Origin: Entoloma clypeatum
Taxonomy: Eukaryota; Basidiomycota; Agaricomycetes; Agaricales; Entolomataceae
Reading direction: 5' to 3'
DNA length: 64,000 bases
Assembly (NCBI GenBank): GCA_963565915.1
Contig: OY751485.1
Span: 5,332,001-5,396,000, forward strand
A model generated the notes under the pieces. It did no database searches. It had not been told where the DNA came from and was given only the letters and a program-made list of their open reading frames with translations. Below are positions 1 through 10,546 of this stretch, piece after piece. How positions within the stretch are numbered: the first letter of the stretch is position 1; each line of letters starts with the position of its first letter. The translations under genes were made by a program, and so were the position numbers.

Positions 1-330
1 TCAAGGAGGATATAGGCGTTGGTGCGTACAATCCGCTATCCCGATTTTTCTCGTGCTACACATTGTCCAGGTTTCATTGAGAGGGATGGAGAAGCAGCCA
101 AGACGGCCCTAGTTTGGCGCGGCGTAGGGCGCGGGCAGAGGTTGAACGCAGAGTTTTCTCCGATCCTACGCGGCTATATTGGCACAGGCTACACGGAGAA
201 TAGCTTGATCAGGGGCCAAGTCCAGACAGATCGCCTCTTCGAACAAAATCTCGCTGCTCTCGACGACACTACTACGTGGGTTATCTCGTATGATGCCGCC
301 ACTGGAGCGTTCAGCATCGATCCGAAGTGA
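1..330 (+). CDS. 3' end of an unrecognised gene (partial)
   Basis: The reading frame ends in TGA at 328-330, and its 5' part lies outside the window. A likely 49-nt intron runs from 22 (GTGCGT donor) to 70 (CCAG acceptor). Removing it joins an upstream frame that begins KEDIGVG to the long downstream frame and avoids the TAG at 13-15. The last ~85 residues are well-mixed coding sequence (VWRGVGRGQRLNAEF near the start, ending FSIDPK) with no membrane segment or cysteine cluster. I do not recognise the family. The alternative unspliced start at 19 is a TTG and is unlikely to be real. Confidence 0.5.
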
Positions 331-1264
331 GGTTCAAGTTATGTGATGATCTTTTGGGTATTTTCTATGTTCGGTACCTGTCACAGGACTGATAATGTTG
401 GCTGCTATCATCTACTTTTAATACTTTCAAGTTTCTGCTATTTCAATGATGTCGTAGCATGAGATACGGCAGGTCGCCGCCTAGCATGACTTGCAGCATT
501 TGAAGGGACGTGCACATACGGAATTGCTTAACTAAAGTGTCCTCTCTTCATCTTTTCCCAAAGTTCTCTCAACGAAGCAACATTCTTCCCAGTGGGTAGG
601 GCTCGCCCAGGCTTTTGCAACGCGGTAGCCTTCGACCCAACTTCGACCCCGAAAACCCCAACTTTGAACCTCCGTTATCCGTCCTCCTTGAAGTGGACAT
701 TGGAGAGCCTCACAGCAACTTGCAAAGAACGAAGGTTGAAATCCTGCGGAGCTGGATGAACGACTCCGATGCTCTGAGCTGGGTCCGTGGATGCCAGGGA
801 ACGAGGGAGAGCAGAGAACGCTGTTGAATGAGCGTCCTGTTGTGCGTTGTCATCTCCCTCGCACTGTTGATTGGACTTTTTTCATTTGGAAGGCGTGCTA
901 ACAAACGAGATTTGCCAGGAGCCGTGTCGTTCGATGAAGCTTATATACAGTATATGCTGAAGTTCTGTTTTTTCGTGACGTCGTTCATAGTATGTCTCAC
1001 ACTGGACGAGACCGGGATCTTGATGGGTTACAATGACTCGATGATTCTGGGTAATCAATGCTGTTGAGAGAGCCATGAGTAATGATGCTAAACTCGCTAT
1101 CACCTAGCTCAAGTTCATTCAGGCTGTGGCGCGCTTCCAGGCGGCCTTCGCGCGCACGATGTTTCACGGTACAGAATTAAGTCAGCGTACTTGAAGATAA
1201 TTTTGAATGGTGTATATATAATAACATAATGATACCTATCCATGCATCCAATAATATGGATGGA
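331..1264. other. Intergenic region with a SEA4/MIOS scrap
   Basis: Apart from the SEA4-like fragment at 484-690, no supported gene is seen. An ORF at 828-1067 with a hydrophobic start (SVLLCVVISLALLIGLFSF) has no spliced partner or recognisable domain, and I treat it as chance. Confidence 0.4.
484..690 (+). pseudogene. SEA4/MIOS gene fragment (exon 1 end plus exon 2 piece)
   Basis: Bases 484-507 match the end of exon 1 of the intact gene at 50100-50120 (GACTTGCAGCATTTGAAG). Bases ~555-680 match its exon 2 near 50265-50390, including the stretch coding for AVAFNPENPN. The sequence between is degraded and the splice donor is altered. The order and strand are the same as in the parent gene, so this is a decayed partial duplicate and not a random resemblance. 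It has no open frame of its own. Confidence 0.75.
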
Positions 1265-2775
1265 CTATGCATTCACTCGGGAATGTCGGCTGCGTCCAAG
1301 CTCTTTCGAGACAAAGTGCCAGATATAATGCGACCATCCCTCTAGGACGCCCGCACCTGCCATAATATGCAGGCAGTCACCAGTCGCGTGCTATACAGGC
1401 TATGAGTGAAGGGAATCAAAGGCAGACGGAATGTATCTTACCGCATCAGGTCGGAGTCGCCCTGGTCGTTCAATAGCGAGGTAATGTATATCAGGATACT
1501 TTTTGGCGCCATGAGTTAGTACGTTCTGTTTGAGCAATGAGGTCAGTTCGGCGTGAAATGCAAAGGTATCCTGCGTACCTCAAACACATCGTTGAATTCC
1601 CAAATTCTCCCCCAATTATACCAGTTCCATTTCATCGGCTGCACTTCCGTCCACGGCTCTCGATGCGAATGACAGTCCTCATGTCCGGGCAGATACGCCC
1701 TGACCACCACCTGCCTTTTCCTCCTCCCTCGGTCATGCTTTGCAGCTTCCCACAGCGCACCCTGCACCTCATCCGCCCACTGACGCATCACATGTCCAAA
1801 GAATTCGATCACGCCGTCAATCCCCAGTTTCGCACCTCGGAATGCTGCGGTTTCATTCTTGCCATAACCCCCGAAAAGGGTCGTTGTCCAGTGTCCGGCT
1901 GTGCTGACCACCATCGTACTGTAGCTGCCGTTGAAGAACAGAGGCATGTAGTCCTTCGGGCCGAGCGACCATGCCGCCTCCTCTGAGAACAAGGAGAAGT
2001 GCGGGCGGGTCCTTGGGTGGAGGGAGTGGTGGAGTTCTTCAAGGTCCGTTTGTCTAAACAGAAGGTCGATGCGACGAAAAGTCACCAGAGGCGTGCTGGT
2101 GATGATGAATCCCGGCGGGATGCGCAGCTGCCTGTGCGTTCCAGATGAAGGGCGGAGAAGGGGAGATTCGGGATTCAGATACAGGTTCTGCGGCCAGGCG
2201 CGATCAAAGTACGAATTCGGGGTATACTTTGGCGTCGCGATGACATGGGGGAATAGGATGCATGAAAGCGAAAAGAAGTGGCCTTCCGTGATAGAATCCC
2301 CGACCAGCAGCCATCCGCCCTGCTGCACAAGATCCCGCACCATTTGCTCTTTGTCCAACTCCAAAAGACCGCCACAGCCGTCCTCTTCTTTCCCGACCGT
2401 CCATCGGTACGACTGAGCGTCAGGAAATCGGTCCCACTGTTTCTCCGTATCCGATGCAAGGTGCCAATCAAACTCGCGTGAGCTGGCGCAGCCTTCGAAA
2501 CCAGCGAAGGCGAGCGCCTGTGACTTGTTCGTCATAATCCGCGCATCCGTGCGGTAGTGTGGCCCTGTCCATTTGCCATTGGCGTAGGCTCTAGGAGGGC
2601 ATGTCCTTGACTTGGTTGCAAAGCCAAAGTATGGTGTTTTGGGGGGAATAATAGATGAGAGCGTGGAGGGGCCTGAGGATAGGTAAAGGAACACAATGAA
2701 CGTGAATGCAATTCCAAGGGATATTGCTTTCACGGAAAATGAGCGTGGGTGGAAGCCGGCGATGGTCAGAACCAT
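1265..2775 (-). CDS. PC-esterase / Cas1-like type II membrane protein (SGNH acyl-transfer fold)
   Basis: Three exons (2775-1579, 1525-1442, 1390-1265) join in frame to 468 residues. One N-terminal hydrophobic segment (residues ~15-37) suggests a type II Golgi or ER membrane protein with a lumenal catalytic domain. The block LLVGDSITEGHFFSL carries the GDS nucleophile serine. The last exon carries DCLH, the Asp-x-x-His pair of the PC-esterase family, followed by AGAGVLEGW. Both ends of the expected triad are therefore present. By family, such proteins transfer or remove acyl groups on cell-wall or capsule polysaccharides; the substrate here is unknown. The start is the ATG at 2775, since a longer frame begins with TTG. 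The two introns (53 and 51 nt) have standard GT-AG ends. Confidence 0.85.
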
Positions 2776-3371
2776 CCCGTTTAGTTCGAAAGTTGGGTGG
2801 AGGTATGTTTTCAAATGTTTTTCTATGGATCTCCTTGCAATTGGTCGTGTTTATACACCTAATTATCAGGTGTCAAACTAAGATGCCGTCAACTTGGTTA
2901 CGGCATCTCAGCTCGACTACATCTATGCCTGCGTAACGATACGGAAGGCATATTTCAAAGTCCCCAAAACTGTTTTGTTGCTCGATACCCCCCATGTCTT
3001 ATATGTGTATGTTTCCCAGCGAGAAAGAACATCAACTGGCGTGTCGGCTCGCTAAGATGGATATTATCACACATGATGAGATAGATCTATTTCTTCGATG
3101 AGTCGAGTCGCACCTTGAGCCAGTATATGACTCTCTCCGCGTCCTTTAATGAGGTCAAAGTGTCGAAGGAGAAGCACCAGGTTCTTATCCCCAGGTGGAG
3201 AGTTGGACAAAAAACCTACTCCAATGAAGGGGAAGGGTGTCCAACCAATTATCCTCGCTAGAAAGGGGAGAAGATATTAAGTGCAAGAGTAATGTGTCAG
3301 GCTGAGCGGGACCGAATCACATTACATCCCTTTCAGAGGCTTCCAAAGTCATCAGTCAATAATCGGTGATA
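2776..3371. other. Intergenic region, no gene seen
   Basis: AT-balanced sequence upstream of the PC-esterase gene. It probably holds that gene's promoter (minus strand, proximal to 2776). No ORF, repeat or RNA gene is supported. Confidence 0.4.
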
Positions 3372-3513
3372 CAGTTGAATAGCTCATAACGCATTGAATT
3401 GAATCTCATAATGCATTGACTGTTATAGGAAATTTGTATTGAATGGTGACCTGAACTTGCCTAATAAGGCTATGCATTATGAGATTTTTTATGCATTATG
3501 AGCTGTTCAACTG
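3372..3513. mobile_element. 142-bp MITE with TA target duplication
   Basis: The two arms are ~45-bp imperfect inverted repeats. The left arm starts CAGTTGAATAGCTCATAA and the right arm ends TTATGAGCTGTTCAACTG, and each side is flanked by TA (3370-3371 and 3514-3515). TA duplication and a CAGT-type end point to the Tc1/mariner superfamily. No coding capacity. Confidence 0.8.
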
Positions 3514-3969
3514 TACAAGCATAGGACCGCGTTCGTGGGCAGTACAAGTCGCCACAGCGTTCGGGGTCATTCAGGAAACTCCACAGCTCGTCGCCCAACT
3601 GACCCAGGGCAGGTCTTTCCAAGGGGGTGGCGGGACAGAAAAAATATACCGGGGGTCGAACTTTTTTTTTTCAACCATCTCAGCCCCCCCCCACACCTTC
3701 CTAATGCGGTATGTCATGCCCACGTTTATTTATTTTTCCAAGAATAAATGACATCAAAACAAACAAGATACCATTTAGAGATATGCACTGTAGTTCCTGC
3801 ACAATTCTTGCTCGCTACCTATGTCCGTCGACGGCGACTACTACCTGCCTTACAGCTGTCGCAAGACCACTGCCGTGGTGCAAATTCATAGTCCATACAA
3901 GTCCGGTGGAACTAATCAAATATAAAACATGCAACACACCAAAAACCACGAAGCACGTACCCATACTGT
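3514..3969. other. Non-coding stretch with homopolymers
   Basis: Contains T10 and C9 runs at 3660-3700 and a GGGGGTGGCGGGAC block. A similar block occurs in inverse orientation near 10150-10180. No gene is supported. Confidence 0.35.
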
Positions 3970-3970
3970 C

Positions 3971-4429
3971 TCACAGCCTTGGACCCGACATTTCATAGGA
4001 CATTTCAGTCTCTCCCCATCCAAATGAAGATTTCAACATTGAGTTTAAAATCGGCCAATCGTCCTCCCCCGGCGCGGCAATACAGGTCTGAGGGTCCGTT
4101 GCGAATATGCTGAGGCTATGTTGGGGGGTCGCACTGGGTACGTCGCTAGGTATTCGGTTGGCTGCTGTTTCAAGATTCTGAAGGAGTTGTGCCGCTTTTT
4201 GACAGATTCTCGTGTTCTTGCTGGGGCAAGGGTGCACGATCAGCTGTTCCCTCCTTGGTTCCCTCGTAGATGGTCCACCTTGCTCCATGAACAACCGCTC
4301 CGAAATGGGATCGGGATGAGTCGGGGAAGCGGATACCTCTGCATGGACGGGTGGTGGCGCCAAGACTTTAGGTGGGTTCAACGGCGCTTGTGGCTTGAAG
4401 AATGTATCTAAGACTTTGTTCTGTTTCAG
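3971..4429 (-). pseudogene. 3' part of a basidiomycete zinc-finger-like gene, cut by a hAT element
   Basis: The frame reads LLKQNKVLDTFFKPQAPLN, then a proline-rich linker, then SDVPSATPQHSLSIFATDP and EDDWPILNSMLKSSFGWGE. I recall this order from multi-copy mushroom proteins that begin with a Cys-rich finger. The matching 5' part lies at 9696-9818 on the same strand beyond the hAT element, and the gene would read through the shared target site TGTTTCAG. The frame stops soon after FGWGETEM, shorter than I would expect, so it was probably truncated before or after insertion. Function unknown. The family assignment is from memory, not from a search. Confidence 0.6.
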
Positions 4430-4433
4430 TAGA

Positions 4434-4592
4434 CTGGCCGGGGTTCGGTTCGGGTTCGACCTCATTCGGCCTGAACCTGAACATGAACCTCAAGGTTCGG
4501 TGCGGGTGGGGGTCGAACACGAACCTGAACACAAGGTTCGGGTTCGCGAGGTTCAGGTTCGGGTTCGAACGTAGGTTCGGCACGAAAAAAAG
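4434..4592. repeat. Left subterminal GTTCGG motif cluster of the hAT element
   Basis: Roughly a dozen GGTTCGG/CGAACC motifs in direct and inverted orientation. The mirror cluster is at 9525-9680. They sit exactly inside the two hAT ends, so they are best read as transposase-binding repeats and not as an independent minisatellite. Confidence 0.6.
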
Positions 4593-5428
4593 CATTTTGT
4601 GCCAGTGCATTCAAAATATCGTAATATACCTTGTTATGTATCCCCCCCTCCACCACGCCGGGCGCGGGCCCCCACATTTGCCTTGTGCGGACTTTCTCTC
4701 GTAGAGGTGGTGGCTGTTGGTCGAAGTTTCGAATGGTGGCTGTGCTCGTGGGGAAATGGTGTGTTGCCCTGCTGGCCGATGTTTTGCAATTTTCTGGGCG
4801 TACACTCGACGGATTTCGTGGGCGTTAGGTCCAACCGAAAGAGCTCGTCGAGAGCTTTCTGTAGATATATAGGTTTATGGTTCCGGGCAACGGCGTTCAA
4901 AAGTTATAGTCGAAATTGGCCAAATTCGGCGATGTGGGCGAAAAAATTATTTTCGTCGGAACGGCGGTGCAGGGGTAGGTGCTCTAGGCGTTGGAGGGTT
5001 CGATTAGAGGTATAACAGGGATTGAAAAAGACTTGGGACGAATCGGCGAGGTTTTGGCCATGTTCTGGCTGTCCAAAGTTGTCCTTCCCCCTCAAGCCCT
5101 ACACTGCTCAAAAACGGCCTCATGATGCTATCGTGAGTCCTTCTACTTCATAGGCATCATGTCTCATGCCTGTAGAGGCCTCTTGTAGAGCATACATCGC
5201 GTCCGTAATCGAGTCATTCGCGTTTTCGCTTTTCAGCGCCAAATTTTCGTGGACGTTCGAATTTTCCTCCAGATGTTCGTCATGTCGCTCCGGAATGGGC
5301 TAGAAGCAGAGGGGTCTCTTTCTTGACCTCCTGGGAAGGATATGGTGGCTGGGAGACCGAGGCAGGGATGAGTTGGAGATGGCTTGTTGATCATGATCAA
5401 CAAGCAATGTTATGCAATCATGTGATTA
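4593..5428. other. hAT interior, no gene seen
   Basis: Several short overlapping ORFs exist but none shows a known domain or continues through splice sites. Probably the non-coding body of the non-autonomous hAT element. Confidence 0.4.
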
Positions 5429-5724
5429 CTGTTGTTTTCAGCCGAGTTTGCCACGTGACATTTTCTCACTCAAAAAATCATCCCATTTTCGGAAGGACAT
5501 AACTCGACAACGACCAAGTACAGCACGACCGGAAGAACACCAATTGCACCGGAAAAGCTCACCGAACCCACTCCTGGTTGACCGGGGAACATACGGAGAG
5601 GGTTCGGAAGTTGCACAATTTGGGTTTCGGCGACAGTATGTCATGTTCCGCACATTACTTTGTAACTGACTTGAGACATGTTTATAGTTGAGTTCACCCC
5701 CTGGATTGCCAGCATCACTTTCTC

Positions 5725-7869
5725 ATGGCATCAAACAAACGGCGAAAGGAAGCTCTTCTTACAAAAGATGCTCTTGCAGTGAGCACGGAAGGTTGTTCCA
5801 ACGATGCAGCAGGTGTATGATGATGATGCTAATCCCAACTTAGATATTCCATCTAAGGCCCGAGCGACAGCAGCTTGTGCTCCCTGCAAAGGGGCAAAAG
5901 TATGCTGTGATTTTCCTTCCTCAACCGCGAAAGTTTGTCAACGATGTGGAGCACGAGGGATTGCTGAGCAATGTGTTATCCGAGCCCAAATTTCTGCTAG
6001 GACCCATGCGCGCAGCTCTCGGAGCACCAGCGTACCTCCCACTGAGGTTCCAGAGGTACGCGACGCGCAGAGTAGACTAGAGACCCAGGCAGCCAACAAA
6101 CACACTCAACGGAAGCGCAGCCACTCGGAAACCTCCCACCAAATCTGTCTTCCTGCGAAACAGCCACGCCTCATTTCCCAAACACGTAGCAATCGGCGTC
6201 TAGCTCAGCTTGATGTTATTGCAGAAGTAAACGAAAGCTCCACGTTGCTAGAAGATACTCTCGTGGGCGTGGATGGTGCTGCTCAATTTATAAACGCTCT
6301 TCGTAGTCATGGTGTATCTGGGGAAGATGAAGAAGAAGATGTGGAGTTGGATGTAGAGGACTTTGAAGAGGAGATTATTGATATTGGTTCGGATAGCGAG
6401 GATGATGAAGACATGGAGAGTTTGGTCGGTGACAGTATGGTCGATGTCATATCCAAATCGAGACCTTTTACATGCCGAAACCAGTCACATACTACGGGGC
6501 GCCCTCAGTCAACTACCAAAGGGGTTCGTGCAAGGCATGGACAAACTGCATTGACAGTGGAGGAGTTGACTTATGATCCTTTGACGTGCCGTGAGTAATT
6601 ATCTTCAACATTACTCTTCATATTTATCTGATATCTATTTATTAGCTTTTACTATCACTGGCATTGTTCGTTGTCAAGATGGAACGAATTCTCCTGTTAC
6701 AGTCCCCAGTGATACCAAGTTAGATGACCTTCATTTTACTATCGCGGAAAAGCTGGGTCGCTTTCCAACTGGTGTTGCTTTACAATATCGTCTTGCAAGT
6801 GATAGCGCCAAAGCTGGTGCTATTTCAATCCGTTCTGATGATGAATTTGAACAATTCAAAGATCGGATGAGAGGATTGATTGTACCTCCATGTACGGCCA
6901 GTGGAAAGCCATCAAATCGTCCCAGAAAGGCTGTTCTCGTCTACTTCGAAGATGCAAATACCGAAGTGAAGGAAACTACTGCGAATTCAAAGAAGGTAGG
7001 TTCATTTCAACTTACGATATTATAATGTACCATTGTCTGATTATATTTAGAGCACTTCGAATTCATCACCACGCCAGGCTGCAGTATCCTCATTTGACAA
7101 CAACCAGTCTGAGCTGAATGAACGACGGTCAAACATCATTTCGCAGTTACAAGAAAGATGGAAATGCAAAAAACACTCGAAAGACAGAGATGTTTATTGC
7201 TATTCTCTTGACGATAGAATTTGCTATACATTATCTCTTGGAAATATTTCATTCTGGGCATTGGAAATTGTACGTTCTTTCTCTCCATTAAAATCTTATT
7301 AATTTCATCAATATGACTAGATGGACCCAGGAAAGTCGGTGACGATTGACGAAAAACCTATTACTCTATATCTCCGTGATGTTAGACCATCTGCCCGATC
7401 AACACCACATCCTCCTGAGCAAATGGGGTATCCAGGTCCCTTCGCACAGCCTGGAATTCATGGATATCCACCTGGTCCAGTTACAATGCAGCCTGCATGG
7501 AACTATCCAGTCCACGGAGGTACTCCACCATTTTTCGGAGTGCCCATGCCTATGGTAGGCTCAACAGGCTCAATGTCAAACTCGAAATCCATGTCCAGCA
7601 ATTCTGTTACATCTAGTCAAATGCAAACTGCCCCGGATATTGTTGCTTGGTTTTCCTCTCTCGATGAGCACGAGCGGCGTTGCAAGGATGGTATTGGCTT
7701 TGCACAATATGGTATCATACTCAAGGACCTAGGTTTTCTTCGTTTGTCCCAGCTTACACTCGAATATGTTTCACTTAAGGATCTGCAGGATTGGCTTAAG
7801 ATCAAGGTTGGTACAGCTATTTTGATAATGCAATATGCAAAGGAGGATCTTGAGGCTCTGAAATCGTAG
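5725..7869 (+). CDS. Transposon-borne protein: Cys-rich N-terminus, PB1-like domain, SAM-like C-terminus
   Basis: Four main exons join in frame, with introns at ~6593-6645, ~6997-7050 and ~7270-7320. The first exon has a Zn-cluster-like CAPCKGAKVCCDF...CQRCGARGIAEQC set of cysteines, an RKRSH basic patch and a long acidic run (EDEEEDVELDVEDFEEE). Exon 2 (TVPSDTKLDDLHFTIAEKLG ... SDDEFEQFKDRMRG) resembles a PB1-like fold. Exon 3 has CKKHSKDRDVYCYS, then ICYTLSLGNISFWALEI. Exon 4 is Pro/Gly/Met-rich, then a helical SAM-like end (FAQYGIILKDLGFLRLSQL). The safe start is the ATG at 5804. An upstream ATG at 5725 joins in frame only through a 31-nt intron, very short for this phylum. It lies inside the transposon's inverted repeats, so it is probably cargo or an accessory gene. 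Function unknown. Confidence 0.7.
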
Positions 7870-7992
7870 ACCTTCATAATAGATTCTCGCATACTTTAGT
7901 TACGTAGCTAGAATCATTAGTAGTTACTTAGATAGGATCATTGGATGATAATAAAATTCGTTGACATTGAACCAATTGTTGAACAATATAAT

Positions 7993-9193
7993 TTATACAT
8001 ATCCACAGTATGCATACCAGCCATAAGAATCTTGTGGCGAAATAATGTACAAAGCTTTCGAAAGTGTGAGATAAATTTCTTCGTCCAACATTTCTGTCAT
8101 TGCCATTCGGATGTAATCCCCATTTCGCCGAAGATGATATTTCATTGCCGAAAACGTCAGCTCAATGGGATTAAGATCCGGGGAATATGGCGGCAGAAAA
8201 ATGCAAAGCATTCCTCTGGTTCACCACATCAGTAGCTATTGACACTGAAGACAATCTGGACCTACCTCGAATGGATGAGATCGAGAATCTCTGGAGATTT
8301 GTGGATTCGGCAATTGTCCATAATGATCACTGAATTTGGTGCTGGATAAGGCTGCATGGTATTCAAGAGACCTTTGATAAAGTGATAGAATGTCTGTGCG
8401 CAGAATGAACCCTCGACAATTTCCGAATGAAGAATTCCATCACGGAGCGAGAGGGCGGGGAGAACAGAGAACCTAACGACAAATTAAATCATATTAGAGC
8501 TATCGCCACTCGCATGGGCTGGGGAACACACCGTCGTCCCCGCACAAAAAATGCCTTCCGTTGCGCCTTGGTTCCGCGAATGGACCAGGCCTGACCTCGG
8601 TATGTTGTTCGACGATCGACAGATGACTCGTCAACGAAGACAAGTTGCTCAGGCTGGTAGTTTCCAATCTCTGCAATGTATTGGAGTCGCTTCTCTGCAG
8701 ATCGTTCTGCCGCAACTCGTGTCAACTGAGCCACGAAGGTCAGATCTTACGTCGCAGAATTTGTTGTCTATGAAAGACAAGTAAAAGACTTGCCTTTTTT
8801 CTTGTAAAGCCTGCCCTACGAAGTGTCCTCCAAACAGTAGATCGAGAGACTTCAACCCCACATGAAACCTCCAGCATCTCCTTCAGTTCATCAAGATACA
8901 AATCCGGTGCTTGATTGATATACCCTAATAAGAACTAGAAGGGAAAACGAATGAGATATGGACATATGAGAGTAAATTCGAACCTCAACATCCAAATCTT
9001 GGAGACGTCGGTTGCCTTTAACCTCGTGTTCACCAACATCAACAGCCCCGTGCTGTTGAAAATGGGAGGCAATTTTTCTGATGGATCGTTCTGAAACATC
9101 CAGACATGTTGCAATCTGCTCATCGGTGAGGTACTTCTTGAGCCGTAGGATGACTCTTTTCATGTCAGCTGAGATCTTCTTGCCACGCGGCAT
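7993..9193 (-). CDS. IS630/Tc1-superfamily transposase (DD34E), apparently intact
   Basis: It starts [18 protein letters not shown], a helix-turn-helix region. Spliced exons continue through TPR-free linker sequence to the catalytic core. The acid residues are D in [12 protein letters not shown] in [10 protein letters not shown] and E in [11 protein letters not shown], with 34 residues between the second and third (DD34E). Introns are short, and the one after the GFTRKK codons has a GC donor (gcaagt...ctcag), needed to reach [13 protein letters not shown] in frame. Another intron ends just before [12 protein letters not shown], and the last separates HSR from [12 protein letters not shown]. 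No internal stop remains after this splicing. It should bind the ~190-bp inverted repeats around it and cut and paste the element at TA. Confidence 0.85.
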
Positions 9194-9256
9194 AACTATA
9201 CGACAGTTAGAACAGCCTGGTAGAGGGCGACACACTACAGGCCACAGTCCCGATTG

Positions 9257-9450
9257 CCCAATTCTGAAACTTCCGAAACTTTACTGAATGTTCCCCGGTC
9301 AACCAGGGGTTGGTTCGGTGATCTTTTCCGGTGCGATTGGTGTTCTTCCGGTCGTGCTGTACTTGGTTGTTGTCGAGTTACGTGCTTCCGAAGATGGATG
9401 ATTTTTTGAGTGAGAAAATGTCACGTGGCAAACTCGGCTGAAAACAACAG
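9257..9450. repeat. Right terminal inverted repeat of the IS630/Tc1-type element
   Basis: Its reverse complement aligns with 5429-5620 at roughly 90 percent by eye, including identical 20-base blocks and a TA just outside. Confidence 0.8.
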
Positions 9451-9695
9451 TAACACATGGCAAGTGAGATTGGGTTTCTTGAATCGACATTTGGGGCCGT
9501 TGCCTCCCCCGCCCCCAGACCAGGTTCGGAAGGTTCGAACCTCAGGTTCGTGTTCGGCCAGCCAGCGAACATGAACCTCCAAGGAGGTTCAGTTCAACGG
9601 CGAGGGTGAACATGAACCCGAACCCTGGGTTCGGTTCGGGGTTCGAACCGGGTTCGCGGGGTTCGGAACCGGACCGCGGCCAGTCTATGTTTCAG

Positions 9696-9818
9696 TGGCC
9701 TGGCCCACCCGTTGGTTTTTGTGTGCGCGCGACATCCCTTTGAGGCGCGGTGTGCCTCAAGATTCTTCTCCCCACCCGTTCCCACCTGGACCACCTTCTT
9801 ACATTCGGGGCATTGCAA
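9696..9818 (-). pseudogene. 5' part of the zinc-finger-like gene split by the hAT element
   Basis: The minus strand reads QCPECKKVVQVGTGGEKNLE, then AHRASKGCRAHTKTNGWARP. CxxC and a downstream H/C pair resemble a BED- or C2HC-like finger. The frame runs into the hAT target site TGTTTCAG (minus-strand CTGAAACA). The continuation, beginning KQNKVLDTFF, is found at 4429 on the far side of the element. Confidence 0.6.
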
Positions 9819-10546
9819 GGTGCTTTCGTGCGTGAATTGCCCCGTACTCCTGTCATACTACATGTTAGACTCAGAATTCCAATTCATTCTGTGTGGCCTT
9901 ACTTTTGCTTCTTACTTTTCGCCATTGTCTGAGACATTGAGCGCAAGGCAAATGAGATGGCATTTCAGCTAGACGGGACCTATACTACTAGTGAGTCAAC
10001 TGTCAGACATCGTCAAGGACGTTGTACTCGACGAGGGTACTAGACTACCATTTTGGCTGCTATGATGTCATTGATCCGGGGGTGTGTAACTTTTTTTTTC
10101 CACCGGTCCGACCCCCCCCCCCCCCCCCCCCCCACCCCACCCCGGGTATGGGATTCCGGTCCTGCCACCCCCTTGGGTCTTTCTGGAGTAACCCCGTAGT
10201 GACTTGGAAGATGTAGGATTTTCCAGGTCTACCAGAGAGCCTGACGGCCACACTGATCGAGCCTGATGCCAGACATGCGGAGCAACATCTCTGGCACCCC
10301 AGGCTTGCACTGAAGTGAGCATACGCCTTCATATACGAAGATCAAGACCATTCGAACGATCGACATGGAATCCCGGGAAATTTGGGATTGAAAAGTGAGG
10401 TCAAGGAGCCTGATAAACAGCTGGATTAATTTTTCGGGGGGATGTGTGAATTGCTGTAAAGCAAGGGGGATGGGTAAACGATCGTCTGGTTGTAATGACC
10501 AATCACCTTGAAATATTCGTTGCTTGAATTTAACATATGAACTAAG
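9819..10546. other. Intergenic region with a C20-type homopolymer
   Basis: Contains a run of about 20 cytosines at 10111-10132, next to ACCCCACCCCGGG and T9. Nothing coding is supported. The run may be unstable or mis-sized in the assembly. Confidence 0.4.

Larger units (their letters stand above)
5429..9450. mobile_element. IS630/Tc1-type transposon with two genes (apparently intact)
   Basis: Inverted repeats of ~190 bp (5429-5620 and 9450-9257) share long blocks such as CAGCCGAGTTTGCCACGTGA and the GACCGGAAGAACACCAAT region. TA flanks both ends (5427-5428, 9451-9452). Between them lie a plus-strand gene (Cys-rich/PB1-like/SAM-like, ending 7869) and a minus-strand DD34E transposase (9193-7993), tail to tail with ~120 bp between stops. 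Both genes read as open after splicing, so the element may still be autonomous. It lies inside the hAT element. Confidence 0.8.
4430..9687. mobile_element. hAT-type DNA transposon carrying a nested transposon
   Basis: The ends are TAGACTGGCCG and its reverse complement CGGCCAGTCTA. Both flanks carry the same 8-bp duplication TGTTTCAG (4422-4429 and 9688-9695), the hallmark of hAT insertions. The subterminal 150 bp on both sides are packed with GTTCGG/GTTCGAAC motifs in both orientations, like the subterminal binding sites of hAT transposases. Without the nested IS630-type element (5429-9450) only ~1.2 kb remains and no transposase is seen, so it is non-autonomous. Confidence 0.85.

Noticed and set aside
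3600..3700. Similarity of a GGGGGTGGCGGGAC block to inverted sequence near 10150-10180, as possible ends of a large element
   Set aside because: Only ~25 bp with homopolymers match, with no target duplication or internal structure in support.
10111..10132. C20 homopolymer as a functional signal
   Set aside because: Likely a plain or mis-sized homopolymer run, and nothing around it suggests function.
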